54,822 nucleotides of DNA from an uncultured Microbacteriaceae bacterium. Its GTDB lineage: Bacteria; Actinomycetota; Actinomycetes; Actinomycetales; Microbacteriaceae. The stretch's first letter is position 1. Every line of letters begins with the position of its first letter. The notes beneath the pieces were generated by a model. That model had not been told where the DNA came from, did no database searches, and was given only the letters and a program-made list of their open reading frames with translations. Both the position numbers and the translations under genes were made by a program. The stretch covers positions 1 to 54,822 of the forward strand of contig CALMSL010000198.1 of NCBI GenBank assembly GCA_937872445.1. The letters run 5' to 3'. This document shows positions 1 to 9,064 of the stretch, piece after piece.

Positions 1-1086
1 CGCTACTACGGCGGATGCGAGTTCGTCGACATCGCCGAGCAGCTCGCGATCGACCGGGCGAAGGCGCTGTTCGGAGCGGAATACGCGAACGTGCAGCCGC
101 ACTCCGGAGCCACCGCGAACGCGGCAGTCCTCTCCGCGATCGCAGAGCCGGGCGACACCATCCTGGGCCTCGAGCTGGCCCACGGCGGGCACCTCACGCA
201 CGGCATGAAGCTGAACTTCTCCGGCAAGCTCTACAACGTCGCCAGCTACGGGGTCGACCCGAAGTCGTTCCTCATCGACATGAACGTCGTGCGCGAAAAG
301 GCCCTCGAACACAAGCCGAAAGTCATCATCGCCGGATGGTCCGCATACCCCCGCCAGCTCGACTTCCCGGCGTTCCGCGCCATCGCGGATGAGGTGGGCG
401 CGAAACTCTGGGTCGACATGGCGCACTTCGCCGGACTCGTTGCAGCTGGTCTGCACCCGAGCCCCGTGCCGCATGCGGATGTCGTCTCCAGCACGGTGCA
501 CAAGACGCTCGCCGGACCGCGCTCCGGGTTCATCCTGAGCCGCGGCCAGGAGCTCGCCAAGAAACTGAATTCCAACGTCTTCCCCGGCCAGCAGGGCGGA
601 CCCCTCATGCACATCATCGCCGCAAAGGCCACGGCATTCCTTCTCGCCGGCAGCGAAGAATTCAGGGACCGTCAGGAGCGCACGGTGCGCGGTGCGAAAA
701 TCCTCGCCGAGCGACTCATGGCCGACGATGCCAAAGCGAACGGGGTGGATGTCCTCACCGGCGGCACGGACGTGCACCTCGTGCTCGCCGACCTGCGCGA
801 CTCGCCGCTGGACGGAAAGCAGGCGGAAGACATCCTGCACGAGGTTGCCATCACCGTGAACCGCAACGCTGTGCCGTTCGACCCGCGACCGCCGATGGTC
901 ACCTCCGGGCTGCGGATCGGCACGCCTGCCCTCGCCACCCGCGGTTTCGACGACCGGGAGTTCACGGAGGTCGCCGATGTGATCGCGGCGGCGCTGCAGC
1001 CGAACCCGGATGTCGCGGCCCTCCGCGCCCGGGTGAAGAAGCTCGCCGACGCGTTCCCGCTCTACCCCGGCCTGGAGTCCTGGTGA
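1..1086 (+). CDS. glyA: Serine hydroxymethyltransferase, 5'-truncated by window edge
   Basis: PLP enzyme that interconverts serine and glycine while loading tetrahydrofolate with a one-carbon unit. The reading frame is open from base 1 and starts mid-protein with RYYGGCE, a conserved family block, so about 60 N-terminal residues lie outside the window. NVQPHSGA follows, and the PLP-lysine motif [13 protein letters not shown] is intact (about residues 165-177 of the visible part). The C-terminus ends at TGA 1084-1086. The next gene is folD, which processes the methylene-THF made here, so the pair forms a one-carbon module. The intergenic region contains an unusual inverted repeat. Confidence 0.97.
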   Translation, partial: RYYGGCEFVDIAEQLAIDRAKALFGAEYANVQPHSGATANAAVLSAIAEPGDTILGLELAHGGHLTHGMKLNFSGKLYNVASYGVDPKSFLIDMNVVREKALEHKPKVIIAGWSAYPRQLDFPAFRAIADEVGAKLWVDMAHFAGLVAAGLHPSPVPHADVVSSTVHKTLAGPRSGFILSRGQELAKKLNSNVFPGQQGGPLMHIIAAKATAFLLAGSEEFRDRQERTVRGAKILAERLMADDAKANGVDVLTGGTDVHLVLADLRDSPLDGKQAEDILHEVAITVNRNAVPFDPRPPMVTSGLRIGTPALATRGFDDREFTEVADVIAAALQPNPDVAALRARVKKLADAFPLYPGLESW

Positions 1087-1092
1087 TTTGTG

Positions 1093-1212
1093 ACTTTCAT
1101 CATTCAGGAGGGTATGGGGCTGTTGGGGGTAAAGGGAATGGTGGGAGTCACGAGGCACGCGAGTGCCACCTCAAGTTTCACTTCTGCCACACAAGGTCCT
1201 GAATGATGAAAG
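1093..1212. repeat. 16-bp perfect inverted repeat bracketing the glyA-folD gap (MITE-like)
   Basis: CTTTCATCATTCAGGA at 1094-1109 is repeated in reverse complement at 1197-1212. An internal GGCAC-gcga-GTGCC hairpin lies between the arms. The right arm contains the folD start codons. An 18-base direct copy of the left arm, including flanking bases, occurs once more at 28875-28892. No target-site duplication is visible. It could be a small non-autonomous element, or a chromosomal repeat of other origin. Confidence 0.6.
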
Positions 1213-2087
1213 CAAGAGTGCTGGACGGGCGGGCGACGGCGGCGGCGATCAAAGCGGAACTGGCTGAACGGGTTGCCGTGCTGCGCGCTGCAGGGATCAC
1301 GCCCGGACTGGGCACAGTGCTTGTGGGCGACGACTCGGCGTCGCGCCAGTACGTCGCGGGGAAGCACCGCGACTGTGCGGAGGTCGGCATCAACTCGATC
1401 CGCCGTGATCTTGCCGCCGACACCACCCAGGCTGAGCTTGAGGCTGTCATCGACGAACTCAACGCTGACCCGGCGACAACCGGTTACCTTGTGCAACTGC
1501 CGCTGCCTCCGCACATCGACACGGATGCCATCCTCGAGCGGGTTTCACCGGACAAGGACGCCGACGGGCTCCACCCGACCAATCTCGGGCGCCTCCTGTT
1601 GAACGTGAGCCAGCCGATCAGCTCGCCGCTGCCGTGCACGCCCCGCGGCGTCATCGAACTCGTCGAACGCCACGGGATCGCCTGGTCCGGGCGCAACGTC
1701 GTCGTGGTCGGCCGGGGCGTCACGGTGGGCCGCGCCCTCGGGCCGCTGCTCACCCGCCGCGAATACAACGCGACCGTGACGCTCACCCACACCGGCACCG
1801 TCGACCTCGCCGACCACCTCAGGCGGGCGGACGTCATCGTCGCCGCGGCCGGCGTCGCCGGCATCGTCACGGCGGAGAACGTCACGCCGGGCGCGATCGT
1901 GCTGGATGTGGGCGTGAGCCGCGTGATGGACGGCGGCACGAGCCGCATCGCGGGCGATGTCGCACCCGGAGTTGCGGACGTGGCGGCCTGGATTTCACCC
2001 AACCCCGGCGGCGTCGGGCCGATGACCCGCGCGATGCTCCTGACGAACGTGGTCGATCTGGCGGAGCGTCGCTACTCGCCGGCGTAG
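1203..2087 (+). CDS. folD: Bifunctional methylene-THF dehydrogenase / methenyl-THF cyclohydrolase
   Basis: Cytosolic enzyme that oxidises 5,10-methylene-THF with NADP and hydrolyses the product to 10-formyl-THF. The 294 residues match the family length (about 285-295). Visible motifs are [20 protein letters not shown], the nucleotide-binding stretch [13 protein letters not shown] and the C-terminal signature NPGGVGPMT. Two in-frame ATG codons (1203 and 1206) are possible starts. Both lie inside the right arm of the inverted repeat, with only a weak AAGGT upstream. The gene follows glyA, consistent with a shared folate pathway. Its 3' end overlaps the convergent lipoprotein gene by 16 bases. 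Confidence 0.95.
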   Translation: MMKARVLDGRATAAAIKAELAERVAVLRAAGITPGLGTVLVGDDSASRQYVAGKHRDCAEVGINSIRRDLAADTTQAELEAVIDELNADPATTGYLVQLPLPPHIDTDAILERVSPDKDADGLHPTNLGRLLLNVSQPISSPLPCTPRGVIELVERHGIAWSGRNVVVVGRGVTVGRALGPLLTRREYNATVTLTHTGTVDLADHLRRADVIVAAAGVAGIVTAENVTPGAIVLDVGVSRVMDGGTSRIAGDVAPGVADVAAWISPNPGGVGPMTRAMLLTNVVDLAERRYSPA

Positions 2088-2836
2088 CCGATCATGCAGG
2101 ATATGCCGTCACCGGCATGGCTCACATCCCAGCCGGGAACCTTGTCGAGGTTGTTCTTCATTCCCACCTCGGTGATGGTGGCCCTGCAGGCCTCAATGGT
2201 TGCCCCGGAGCTCGGATCGACCGAGAACCCGTACCGTCCGAAATGCCACTGGTTCAGGTCGGGCACACCGTTGGAGTTCTCGAAATCCGCAACCCCGCTC
2301 GCTTTCCCGGACTTGGACCATTCGAAGCCGTTGAAGCACGCGTGGCCGCCGACGGACGGGGAAATACCCTCCCCGGATGCTCCCTGAGCGAAGTAGGGAC
2401 TGCCGAAGATCAACTTGATGGGCGACGCGAACGTCAGGTCCGGCGTTGCCGAGGTGAGGGCGATGCGAAGCAGGCTGCTGCCATTGTCGGCGAGGTACTG
2501 TTCGGTGATCGGTTGAACCCCGGTACCCGCACCGCACACGCTCAGGAACTGGGCGCGGATGTCCGCCGCCGCCTTATCCGTGCTGGCCAGGGGGGCGTGC
2601 GCCGCCATCGAAATGCCAATGGTTCGACCATCCACTGCGCGCACGTTCGCGGTGATGGTGAACAGGATGTCGGCGGTCGTGTCAGCCGTCGGTTCCGGAG
2701 ACGGAGTTGGCGTTTCGGTGACCGGTGCGGACACCGACGGGGCCGGTGCAGGCTCGGTGGCGCACCCGGTCATTCCGGCGACGAGCGCGAGGGCGGCGGT
2801 CGAGACGACCGCGAATCTGAGAACGGGGACCCCCAC
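2072..2836 (-). CDS. Putative lipoprotein, unknown function
   Basis: A 254-residue secreted lipoprotein. The GTG start at 2836 is chosen because AAAAAGGAG precedes it by six bases; the open frame continues upstream but has no better site. Residues 1-24 form a signal peptide ending in an MTGC lipobox (Cys25). A Pro/Thr/Ser-rich spacer (about residues 28-48) follows, then a globular domain with several cysteines. I recognise no family. It lies 37 bases downstream of galK on the same strand, so it may be the last gene of the gal operon, but its sequence gives no link to galactose. Its stop codon overlaps the end of folD. Confidence 0.8.
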   Translation of the reverse strand: MGVPVLRFAVVSTAALALVAGMTGCATEPAPAPSVSAPVTETPTPSPEPTADTTADILFTITANVRAVDGRTIGISMAAHAPLASTDKAAADIRAQFLSVCGAGTGVQPITEQYLADNGSSLLRIALTSATPDLTFASPIKLIFGSPYFAQGASGEGISPSVGGHACFNGFEWSKSGKASGVADFENSNGVPDLNQWHFGRYGFSVDPSSGATIEACRATITEVGMKNNLDKVPGWDVSHAGDGISCMIGYAGE

Positions 2837-2873
2837 AGTCAACTCCTTTTTGGCGTTACTGCACCAGAGTGAT

Positions 2874-4049
2874 TCACGTATCCCGTCGGGCACCGACGGA
2901 GGCGTTAACCCTGAAAATATCAGGTTGGCCATATCCATGTTCGGCAAACGCACCATCGATAGCAACTCGTAACAGTGAATCCTCAGTCTCGGGCAGGAGG
3001 GCTATCGCGGCACCGCCGAAACCGCCGCCGGTCATCCGTGCGCCGAGGGCTCCGCAACTCAGAGCGGTCTCCACCGCGAGGTCCAGCTCGGGCGTCGACA
3101 CCTCGAAATCGTCCCGCAAGGACCGGTGCGACGCGGTGAGGGTGTCGCCGATGGCGCCCGGCCCCTCCTGGGTGAGCAACCGCACGGTATCGAGCACCCG
3201 TTGGTTTTCGGTCACGACGTGCCGCGCCCGCCGGAACGTCACCTCGTCGAGTACTTCGCTCGCGTGTGCGAGCCCGTCGAGGTTAAGGTCGCGCAGGGAG
3301 GGGATCCCCAGAGTTCTCGCCGCGAGTTCGCAGGAAGCGCGCCGGTCGCGGTATCCGCCATCGGCCAGATTGTGGGCGGTGGCGGTGTCGATGACCATGA
3401 GGGAAAGACCGGCATCGGCCAGTCCGAGCCTCACCGGGCGGGACTCCAGCGACCGGCAATCCAGGAACACGGCGGCAGCGGTCTCGCCGAACAGCGACGC
3501 GGTCTGGTCCATGATTCCGGTGGGTGCGCCGACGGCCGTGTTTTCCGCGAGCTGCCCGGCCCGCGCGAGCGCCTTTCGGTCCAGACCGAGCTGCCACACG
3601 TCGTTCAGGGCGACGGCCACGGCGCACTCGATGGCGGCCGACGACGACAGTCCGGCACCCACCGGCACGTCGGAGTCGAGGAAGATGTCGACTCCGGGTA
3701 CCGCGCCAAGGTCGGCACCCCGTTCGCCCAACTCTGCTGCACCCAGCGCCCAGGCGACGCCCAGCGGGTACGCCGACCAGCCGTGGAGCGCCACCGGTGC
3801 AAGGTTGGCGAGGTCAAGCTCGACAAGTTCGTCGGCGAAGCCGCTCGCGACGCGCAGCATCCGGTCGTCGCGCACCGCCACCGCGGCGACGGTGCGACGG
3901 TCGATGGCGAACGGGAGCACGAATCCGTCGTTGTAGTCGGTGTGTTCGCCGATCAGGTTCACGCGCCCGGGCGCAGACCACAACCCGTCAGGTTCCCGGC
4001 CGAACAGGTCGCGGAACGACGCGCGCGCGTCGTCGCGGATGTCGGTCAC
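2874..4049 (-). CDS. galK: Galactokinase
   Basis: Phosphorylates galactose at C1 with ATP, the second step of the Leloir pathway. It has 391 residues, a normal length. The GHMP-kinase motifs are present in order: GRVNLIGEHTDYN (residues 28-40), PVGAGLSSSAA in the middle, and GARMTGGGFGG near the C-terminus. The GTG start at 4049 is chosen because it overlaps the galT stop in a GTGA tetranucleotide, implying translational coupling; a longer upstream frame exists but would run deep into galT. It is co-transcribed with galT, with aldose 1-epimerase divergent upstream. No galE or gal repressor is in the window. Confidence 0.95.
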   Translation of the reverse strand: MTDIRDDARASFRDLFGREPDGLWSAPGRVNLIGEHTDYNDGFVLPFAIDRRTVAAVAVRDDRMLRVASGFADELVELDLANLAPVALHGWSAYPLGVAWALGAAELGERGADLGAVPGVDIFLDSDVPVGAGLSSSAAIECAVAVALNDVWQLGLDRKALARAGQLAENTAVGAPTGIMDQTASLFGETAAAVFLDCRSLESRPVRLGLADAGLSLMVIDTATAHNLADGGYRDRRASCELAARTLGIPSLRDLNLDGLAHASEVLDEVTFRRARHVVTENQRVLDTVRLLTQEGPGAIGDTLTASHRSLRDDFEVSTPELDLAVETALSCGALGARMTGGGFGGAAIALLPETEDSLLRVAIDGAFAEHGYGQPDIFRVNASVGARRDT

Positions 4050-5161
4050 GAATCGTCCCGGCGTGCCGCTTCGATGCCGCCGCGCACAAGTCCGGCCGTG
4101 TGCTCGGGAGCGACGTCGCCGATCCACGCGCCCATCGCCGCCTCCGAACCGGCAAGGTATTTGAGTTTGTCGGCCGCCCTGCGCGGGGAGGTGACCTGCA
4201 GCATGAGCCGGATATCGTCCCGGTGGACGTTCACCGGAGCCTGGTGCCACGCGGAAATGTACGGCGTCTCCGAGTCGTAGATCCGGTCGAGGCCGCGCAG
4301 GATGGTTCGGTACATCGGGGCGAGCTCGTCGCGCTCCGCCTCGTTCGTCGCGGCAAAATCCGGCACGTGCCGATGCGGGAGCATGTGCACTTCGAGCGGC
4401 CACCGCGCCGCAAACGGGACGAACGCGCTCCAGTGTTCGCCGCGCAGCACGACGCGCTCCGAGGCGAGTTCGAACTCGAGCACGCGGGCAAACAGGTCCG
4501 GCATCCGCTCAATGGAGGAGATCAGCCTTTGCGTGCGCGGCGTGATGTACGGGTAGGCGTAGATCTGGCCGTGCGGATGATGCAGCGTCACGCCGATCGC
4601 TTCCCCGCGGTTTTCGAACGGGAACACTTGCTGGATACCAGGAAGCGCGGAGAGCGCGGCGGTGCGGTCCGCCCATGCTTCGATCACCGTACGGGCGCGC
4701 GAAACGGTCTGGCTGCCGAAGGATCCGTGGGTTTCCGGACTGAAGCACACCACTTCGCAGCGCCCGATGGAGGTTCGAGTTCTGCCGATTCCCATGTCAT
4801 CCAGATCGGCGAGGCCCTGCGGGGCGTTGTCGCCGCCCAGTGCCGGCCCGAACGAGGGGGAACGGTTTTCGAACACGGCCACGTCGTAGTTGCTGGGAAT
4901 TTCAGAGGGGTTCGATGGGCTGGCCGGGGCGAGCGGATCCTGGTCTGCCGGAGGCAGGAACACCCTGTTCTGGCGGGCGGCAGCGATGGAAACCCATTCG
5001 GCGGTGAGGGGGTCCTGCCGCATGGTCGCGGTGTCCGGACGCGGGTCGAGAACGCGCGCGTCGATGGCGCGCTCGGGGCCGAGCGCCGTGTCGGCGTCGT
5101 CAAAGTAGAGGAGTTCGCGGCCATCCGCGAGGATGGCCTCGTGTCGGGTAATCGACGCCAT
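4046..5161 (-). CDS. galT: Galactose-1-phosphate uridylyltransferase
   Basis: Transfers UMP from UDP-glucose to galactose-1-phosphate through a uridylyl-histidine intermediate. The protein has 371 residues; the family is about 350. The HIT-type active site HPHGQIYAYP is at residues 195-204, with His197 expected to be the nucleophile by comparison with E. coli His166. The ATG start at 5161 is preceded by AGAGGGA. Only 28 bases separate it from the divergent galM start, so the two promoters overlap. The last base positions overlap galK. Confidence 0.95.
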   Translation of the reverse strand: MASITRHEAILADGRELLYFDDADTALGPERAIDARVLDPRPDTATMRQDPLTAEWVSIAAARQNRVFLPPADQDPLAPASPSNPSEIPSNYDVAVFENRSPSFGPALGGDNAPQGLADLDDMGIGRTRTSIGRCEVVCFSPETHGSFGSQTVSRARTVIEAWADRTAALSALPGIQQVFPFENRGEAIGVTLHHPHGQIYAYPYITPRTQRLISSIERMPDLFARVLEFELASERVVLRGEHWSAFVPFAARWPLEVHMLPHRHVPDFAATNEAERDELAPMYRTILRGLDRIYDSETPYISAWHQAPVNVHRDDIRLMLQVTSPRRAADKLKYLAGSEAAMGAWIGDVAPEHTAGLVRGGIEAARRDDS

Positions 5162-5176
5162 GATTCCCTCTGCATT

Positions 5177-5182
5177 TAGGCT
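5177..5182 (+). promoter_or_regulatory. -10 box (TAGGCT) for leaderless galM
   Basis: TAGGCT ends seven bases before the ATG, with no Shine-Dalgarno between. This is the geometry expected for a leaderless actinobacterial transcript. Confidence 0.5.
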
Positions 5183-5189
5183 GAACGGT

Positions 5190-6134
5190 ATGCGCGCACC
5201 GACCGGAGAACAGTTCGCTCTTGAGCTGGAGAGCGACGGCATCCGGACTCTCGCCATCATAACGGAGGTGGCGGCATCCCTTCGGGTGCTCGAGGTCGAC
5301 GGGGTCGACGTCGTCGACCCGTACCCGGTCGAGTCCAGTCCGCCGTACGGTTCCGGAATCGTGCTCGCCCCGTGGCCGAACCGCATTCGGGACGGGCTCT
5401 GGATGCTGGACGGCACACCGCAGCAACTCGACCTCACCGACGTGGGCAACCACAACGCGATCCACGGCCTGCTGCGGTCGCGGCCGTACCGGGTGGCGCA
5501 GCAGGGCGCGAACGCGGTCACTCTCGAGGCGACGGTGTTCCCGCAGCCCGGATACCCGTTCGTCCTCGACACGAGCGTGAGATACGAGGTGGTCGCCGGC
5601 GGAATCGTGGTCACCCACTCATTCCGCAATGAGTCCCCGTCGAGTGCGCCGTTCGCGGTTGGCGCGCATCCGTTCTTCCGGGTGGGCGACGTACCCGTGG
5701 GCGACCTGACTTTGACGCTGGCGGCCGGCTCGCGGTTCGTGCTCGATGATCAGCTCATCCCCGGCGAGGAGCTCGCGGTCGACGGCTCCGAGTTCGACCT
5801 GCGCGGGGGGCGGCGTGTGGGCGACCTGGATCTGGATACGCCGTTCGGCCGGGTGTCGCACGATGCCGATGGGCGCGCGCGGCACCGGCTGACCGCTCCG
5901 GACGGTCGATTCACCGAGGTGTGGCAGGGGCCGGATTTCGGATTCGTCCAGGCGTTCACGCCGCACGTTTTCCCCCGTCCTCGCCCTGGCGAACCGGATG
6001 CGCTCGGCCAGGCGGTCGCGATCGAACCGATGACGGCCCCGCCGAACGCGTTCAACAGCGGCATCGGGCTGCGCTGGCTTGGGCCTGGCGAAGAGTGGTC
6101 GGGCAGTTGGGGGGTGACGTATGGGCGCGCCTGA
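5190..6134 (+). CDS. galM: Aldose 1-epimerase family protein (galactose mutarotase)
   Basis: Interconverts alpha and beta anomers of aldoses such as galactose, feeding galactokinase. It has 314 residues. Typical elements are PNRIRDG near residue 60, NAIHGLL (substrate-binding His), VGAHPFF (second His) and AIEPMTAPPNAFNSG, which carries the catalytic Glu. The ATG at 5190 is chosen over one 57 bases upstream because a -10 box sits seven bases before it and the longer form would overlap galT. The 3' end overlaps the next gene by 14 bases. Confidence 0.9.
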   Translation: MRAPTGEQFALELESDGIRTLAIITEVAASLRVLEVDGVDVVDPYPVESSPPYGSGIVLAPWPNRIRDGLWMLDGTPQQLDLTDVGNHNAIHGLLRSRPYRVAQQGANAVTLEATVFPQPGYPFVLDTSVRYEVVAGGIVVTHSFRNESPSSAPFAVGAHPFFRVGDVPVGDLTLTLAAGSRFVLDDQLIPGEELAVDGSEFDLRGGRRVGDLDLDTPFGRVSHDADGRARHRLTAPDGRFTEVWQGPDFGFVQAFTPHVFPRPRPGEPDALGQAVAIEPMTAPPNAFNSGIGLRWLGPGEEWSGSWGVTYGRA

Positions 6135-7182
6135 GCCGACGGCCGTCCAGATTCGCCGCTGGCGTCGCTATCTGGCGAATGAGCGGGCGGAGGCGGCCGT
6201 GTACCGTGACCTCGCATCCCGGCGTTCGGGGGAAGAGCGCGACATCCTGCTCGCGCTCGCGGAGGCGGAGGGCAGGCATGAGGCGCACTGGCTCGCCCTG
6301 CTCGGCGATCAGGTGGGCGAGCCGCTGCCGGACGAGTTCCGCACCCGCCTTCTCGGCTGGCTTGCCAGACGGTTCGGATCCGTTTTTGTGCTCGCGCTGG
6401 CCCAGCGCGCGGAGGCGCGATCCCCGTACGAGTTGGATGGGGACGCCACGCGCTCGATGGCGGCGGATGAGCGCATCCACGAGGAGGTCGTTCGGGGGCT
6501 CGCCGCGCGCGGAAGGGCGAGAGTCTCCGGAACGTTTCGGGCAGCCGTGTTCGGCGCGAACGATGGCCTCGTGAGCAACTTCGCGCTCGTCCTGGGCATC
6601 GCAGCGACCGGTGTGTCGAACGAGTTCGTCATCATCACGGGGCTCGCCGGGCTTCTCGCCGGTGCCCTCTCGATGGCGGCCGGGGAGTTCGTGTCGGTGA
6701 GTTCGCAGCGGGAGTTGCTCGAATCCAGTTCGCCGAGCCCGAACCGCGGCGGGGCGATCACGAACCTCGACGTCGATGCGAACGAACTTGCCCTCGTCTA
6801 CCGCGCTCGCGGAATGTCCGAGTCGGATGCCGCGGCCAAAGCCGTCGAGGTGTTGCGTGATCACCGACTCGATGTGGCTGGCGAGGCCGATCAACACGAG
6901 GAGGTCGGCTCCGCGCGGGGCGCCGCTCTCTCCAGCTTTGTGTTTTTCGCCGTCGGCGCGGCCGTGCCCGTGCTTCCGCACATTTTCGGGGCAACCGGGG
7001 TCATTGCGGTCGTCATCGCGGCCATTCTTGTCGGTGCCATCCTGCTCATGACGGGAGCGATCGTCGGCCTGGTGTCCGGCGCGTCGCCGACGAAGAGAGC
7101 GCTCCGCCAGCTCGCAATCGGGTACGGCGCCGCCGCGGTCACTTATGCGCTGGGGTCGGCTGTCGGGATCTGGCTGGGCTGA
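6121..7182 (+). CDS. Ferritin-like domain fused to VIT/CCC1-type metal transporter
   Basis: A 353-residue membrane protein. Residues about 15-130 look like a rubrerythrin/ferritin-like four-helix domain, with Glu/His spacing such as LANERAEAAVYRDL and EAEGRHEAHW. From about residue 140 it matches the vacuolar iron transporter family: FGANDGLVSNFALVLG, an AAGEFVSVSSQ motif, and five predicted hydrophobic segments. Related fused proteins are thought to move Fe2+ or Mn2+ out of the cytosol, with the ferritin-like part binding metal. The start overlaps galM by 14 bases, so the genes are coupled although the functions seem unrelated. The 3' end overlaps the convergent antiporter gene by 40 bases. 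Confidence 0.88.
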   Translation: MGAPEPTAVQIRRWRRYLANERAEAAVYRDLASRRSGEERDILLALAEAEGRHEAHWLALLGDQVGEPLPDEFRTRLLGWLARRFGSVFVLALAQRAEARSPYELDGDATRSMAADERIHEEVVRGLAARGRARVSGTFRAAVFGANDGLVSNFALVLGIAATGVSNEFVIITGLAGLLAGALSMAAGEFVSVSSQRELLESSSPSPNRGGAITNLDVDANELALVYRARGMSESDAAAKAVEVLRDHRLDVAGEADQHEEVGSARGAALSSFVFFAVGAAVPVLPHIFGATGVIAVVIAAILVGAILLMTGAIVGLVSGASPTKRALRQLAIGYGAAAVTYALGSAVGIWLG

Positions 7183-8369
7183 GGTTCTGCTGTCGCGCTC
7201 GGGGCGACCATCCGGCGGAACCACGCGGCATCGGGAAGGCGCGTCGTGATGGATCCGACGATGATCGTCACGAGAACATAGGCGGTCGCGAGCGGCGCGA
7301 GTTGGGGTTCAAGCCCCGCGCCGACCGCGAGCCCGGCGATGACGATGGAGAATTCCCCTCGCGGGGCGAGAGAGAGCCCGGTACGCCAGCGCCCCAGTTT
7401 TCCGATCCCGGCATGCTTCGCCGCAAGGTAGCCGCTGGCGGTCTTGGTGACGATGGTGAGGAGCGCGAGTGCGAGTGCCGGGAGGAGCACGGGCCAGATG
7501 TCGGCGGGGTCCGTCGCGAGGCCGAAGAACACGAAGAAGATCGCGGCGAACAGGTCGCGAAGCGGGGTGAGCAGTTGCGTTGCGTTGTGGGCGACCGGGC
7601 CGGACAGCGCGATGCCGACGAGGAATGCGCCGACGGCCGCCGAAACGTTGACCCGGTCCGCAAGGCCGGCAACGAGCATGGTCAGACCGAGCACGCCGAG
7701 GAGCAGCGCTTCTGCATGCTCGGCGGGGAACAGGCGCGACAGGAATCGGCCCCACCGCAGGGCGACGAGAAGGATGACCAGGACCACGAGCACGGCGATC
7801 GCGAGCGTGATCGCACCCTCCATGATTCCGGCGCCGATGACGACGGCGGACAGCACGGGCAGGTAGAACGCCATTGCCAGATCCTCGATGACGAGGACGG
7901 AGAGGATCACCGGGGTTTCGCGGTTACCGATGCGGCCGAGGTCGCGCACCAGTTTTGCGATCACTCCCGACGAGGAAACCCAGGTGATACCGGCGAGCGC
8001 GAGTGCCGCGATCGGTCCCCAGCCCAGGATTATCGCGAAGGCGGCTCCGGGAAGTGCGTTGAACACGGCATCCATCGCGCCGGCAAGTTTGGATCGCTTG
8101 AGGCTCCCGACGAGTTCGGAAGCCGAATATTCCAGCCCGAGCATGACGAGCAGGAGGATGACGCCGATCTCGGATCCGACGGAGAAGAATTCGTTGCTCG
8201 CGGACAGGGGGAGGACACCACCGTTTCCGAGGGCGAGCCCCGCGAGCAGATACAGCGGGATCGGCGAAATGCCGAACCGAGCTCCAAAGCGTGCAAGCAG
8301 CGAGAGCACCAACAGGAGTGCGCCGATCTCAACGAGGAGAAGGGCCGTACTGTGCACCTCGTTGCCCAT
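7143..8369 (-). CDS. CPA2-type cation:proton antiporter (KhtU-like)
   Basis: A 408-residue integral membrane protein with about 12 hydrophobic segments and the Na+/H+-exchanger fold typical of KefB/KhtU proteins. ITWVSSSGVIAKLV and the following VLVIEDLAMA match the ion-binding region of this family. It lacks a fused RCK domain, which is instead encoded by the gene five bases upstream. That arrangement is the one seen in Bacillus khtTU, so K+ (or Na+)/H+ exchange controlled by the partner is the likely role. The ATG start at 8369 leaves a five-base gap after the regulator. Confidence 0.88.
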   Translation of the reverse strand: MGNEVHSTALLLVEIGALLLVLSLLARFGARFGISPIPLYLLAGLALGNGGVLPLSASNEFFSVGSEIGVILLLVMLGLEYSASELVGSLKRSKLAGAMDAVFNALPGAAFAIILGWGPIAALALAGITWVSSSGVIAKLVRDLGRIGNRETPVILSVLVIEDLAMAFYLPVLSAVVIGAGIMEGAITLAIAVLVVLVILLVALRWGRFLSRLFPAEHAEALLLGVLGLTMLVAGLADRVNVSAAVGAFLVGIALSGPVAHNATQLLTPLRDLFAAIFFVFFGLATDPADIWPVLLPALALALLTIVTKTASGYLAAKHAGIGKLGRWRTGLSLAPRGEFSIVIAGLAVGAGLEPQLAPLATAYVLVTIIVGSITTRLPDAAWFRRMVAPSATAEPQPSQIPTADPSA

Positions 8370-8374
8370 GGTGT

Positions 8375-8869
8375 TCAGCCGGATGTGGAGATGATCAACT
8401 CGGAAAGGGAGTCCAGGCCGGGGCGGGTTCCCACGGCGATGAGCGCATCCCCCGCTTCGATGGTTTCGCTCGGCGCGGGCGACGGGATCACTTTTTTGTC
8501 GCGGACGAGCGCCACGATGGACACCCCGGTGCGGGTGCGCGCTCTCGTTTCGCCGAGGGGCCGACCGGCGTAGATGGAGTCGGAGGGGATCAGCATGTGT
8601 TCGGTGAAAAGCCCGGCCGGTTCATCGGTGAGTTCGGTGAGCTTGCTGAGGACGACGGACGCGCCGAGCAGTTCCGCAAGGGTGGAGGCCTCAGGATCCG
8701 TGATCGGAATGGACACGATGCACGAGTCAGGATCTTCCAGGTCGAAGATCGTGAGTTCGCGCCGGCCGTCCCGAAACGTGACCACCCCAATGCGACGCCC
8801 CCTGGCGGTGATCAGGTCGTGCCGGACTCCGATACCCGGGAGGTCTGATTTTTCTACGCGTACGCCCAC
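8375..8869 (-). CDS. Antiporter regulatory subunit with RCK_C/TrkA_C domain (KhtT-like)
   Basis: A 164-residue cytosolic protein. The N-terminal half (about 1-75) is a small beta-rich domain, and residues about 85-160 form a TrkA_C domain (AGRPLGETRARTRTGVSIVAL, then GDALIAVGT). KhtT-type subunits gate the partner antiporter, and in other bacteria bind c-di-AMP; that is family knowledge, not visible here. The GTG start at 8869 has a TAGCGT -10 box six bases upstream, so the mRNA is probably leaderless and carries both genes. Confidence 0.85.
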   Translation of the reverse strand: MGVRVEKSDLPGIGVRHDLITARGRRIGVVTFRDGRRELTIFDLEDPDSCIVSIPITDPEASTLAELLGASVVLSKLTELTDEPAGLFTEHMLIPSDSIYAGRPLGETRARTRTGVSIVALVRDKKVIPSPAPSETIEAGDALIAVGTRPGLDSLSELIISTSG

Positions 8870-8875
8870 GGCTCA

Positions 8876-8881
8876 ACGCTA
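8876..8881 (-). promoter_or_regulatory. -10 box (TAGCGT) for leaderless khtT-like gene
   Basis: On the minus strand TAGCGT is followed by six bases and then the GTG start at 8869. Confidence 0.5.
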
Positions 8882-8924
8882 TCAGCGCGCTCGCCCGGAG
8901 CGCTGACCCGAAAGACATCGACGG

Positions 8925-8997
8925 TGGGCCCCGTGGGGCTCGAACCCACGACCCAAGGATTAAAAGTCCTTTGCTCTACCAACTGAGCTAGAGGCCC
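8925..8997 (-). tRNA. tRNA-Lys (anticodon UUU)
   Basis: A 73-base cloverleaf on the minus strand. The acceptor GGGCCTC pairs with GGGGCCC (one G-U). The D-arm GCTCAGTTGGTAGAGC, the anticodon loop CTTTTAA and a T-arm with TTCGAGC are all present, and the discriminator is A. The anticodon reads Lys AAA/AAG. CCA is not fully encoded: CC follows, then G. Confidence 0.95.
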
Positions 8998-9051
8998 GCA
9001 CGACAAATCTATCGTGGAACTTGAGCCCGTGAACTGCACGTGCGTCTCACC

Positions 9052-9057
9052 TAGGGT
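9052..9057 (+). promoter_or_regulatory. -10 box (TAGGGT) before conserved unknown gene
   Basis: TAGGGT lies seven bases before the GTG at 9065. The intervening GGAAAGG could also act as a ribosome binding site if transcription began further upstream. Confidence 0.4.
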
Positions 9058-9064
9058 GGAAAGG

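Noticed and set aside
1087-1202. Glycine or tetrahydrofolate riboswitch between glyA and folD
   Set aside because: No riboswitch core is recognisable; the inverted repeat explains the structure seen.
4050-4403. N-terminal extension of galactokinase
   Set aside because: It would lie inside galT in another frame; the GTGA overlap and family length support 4049 as the start.
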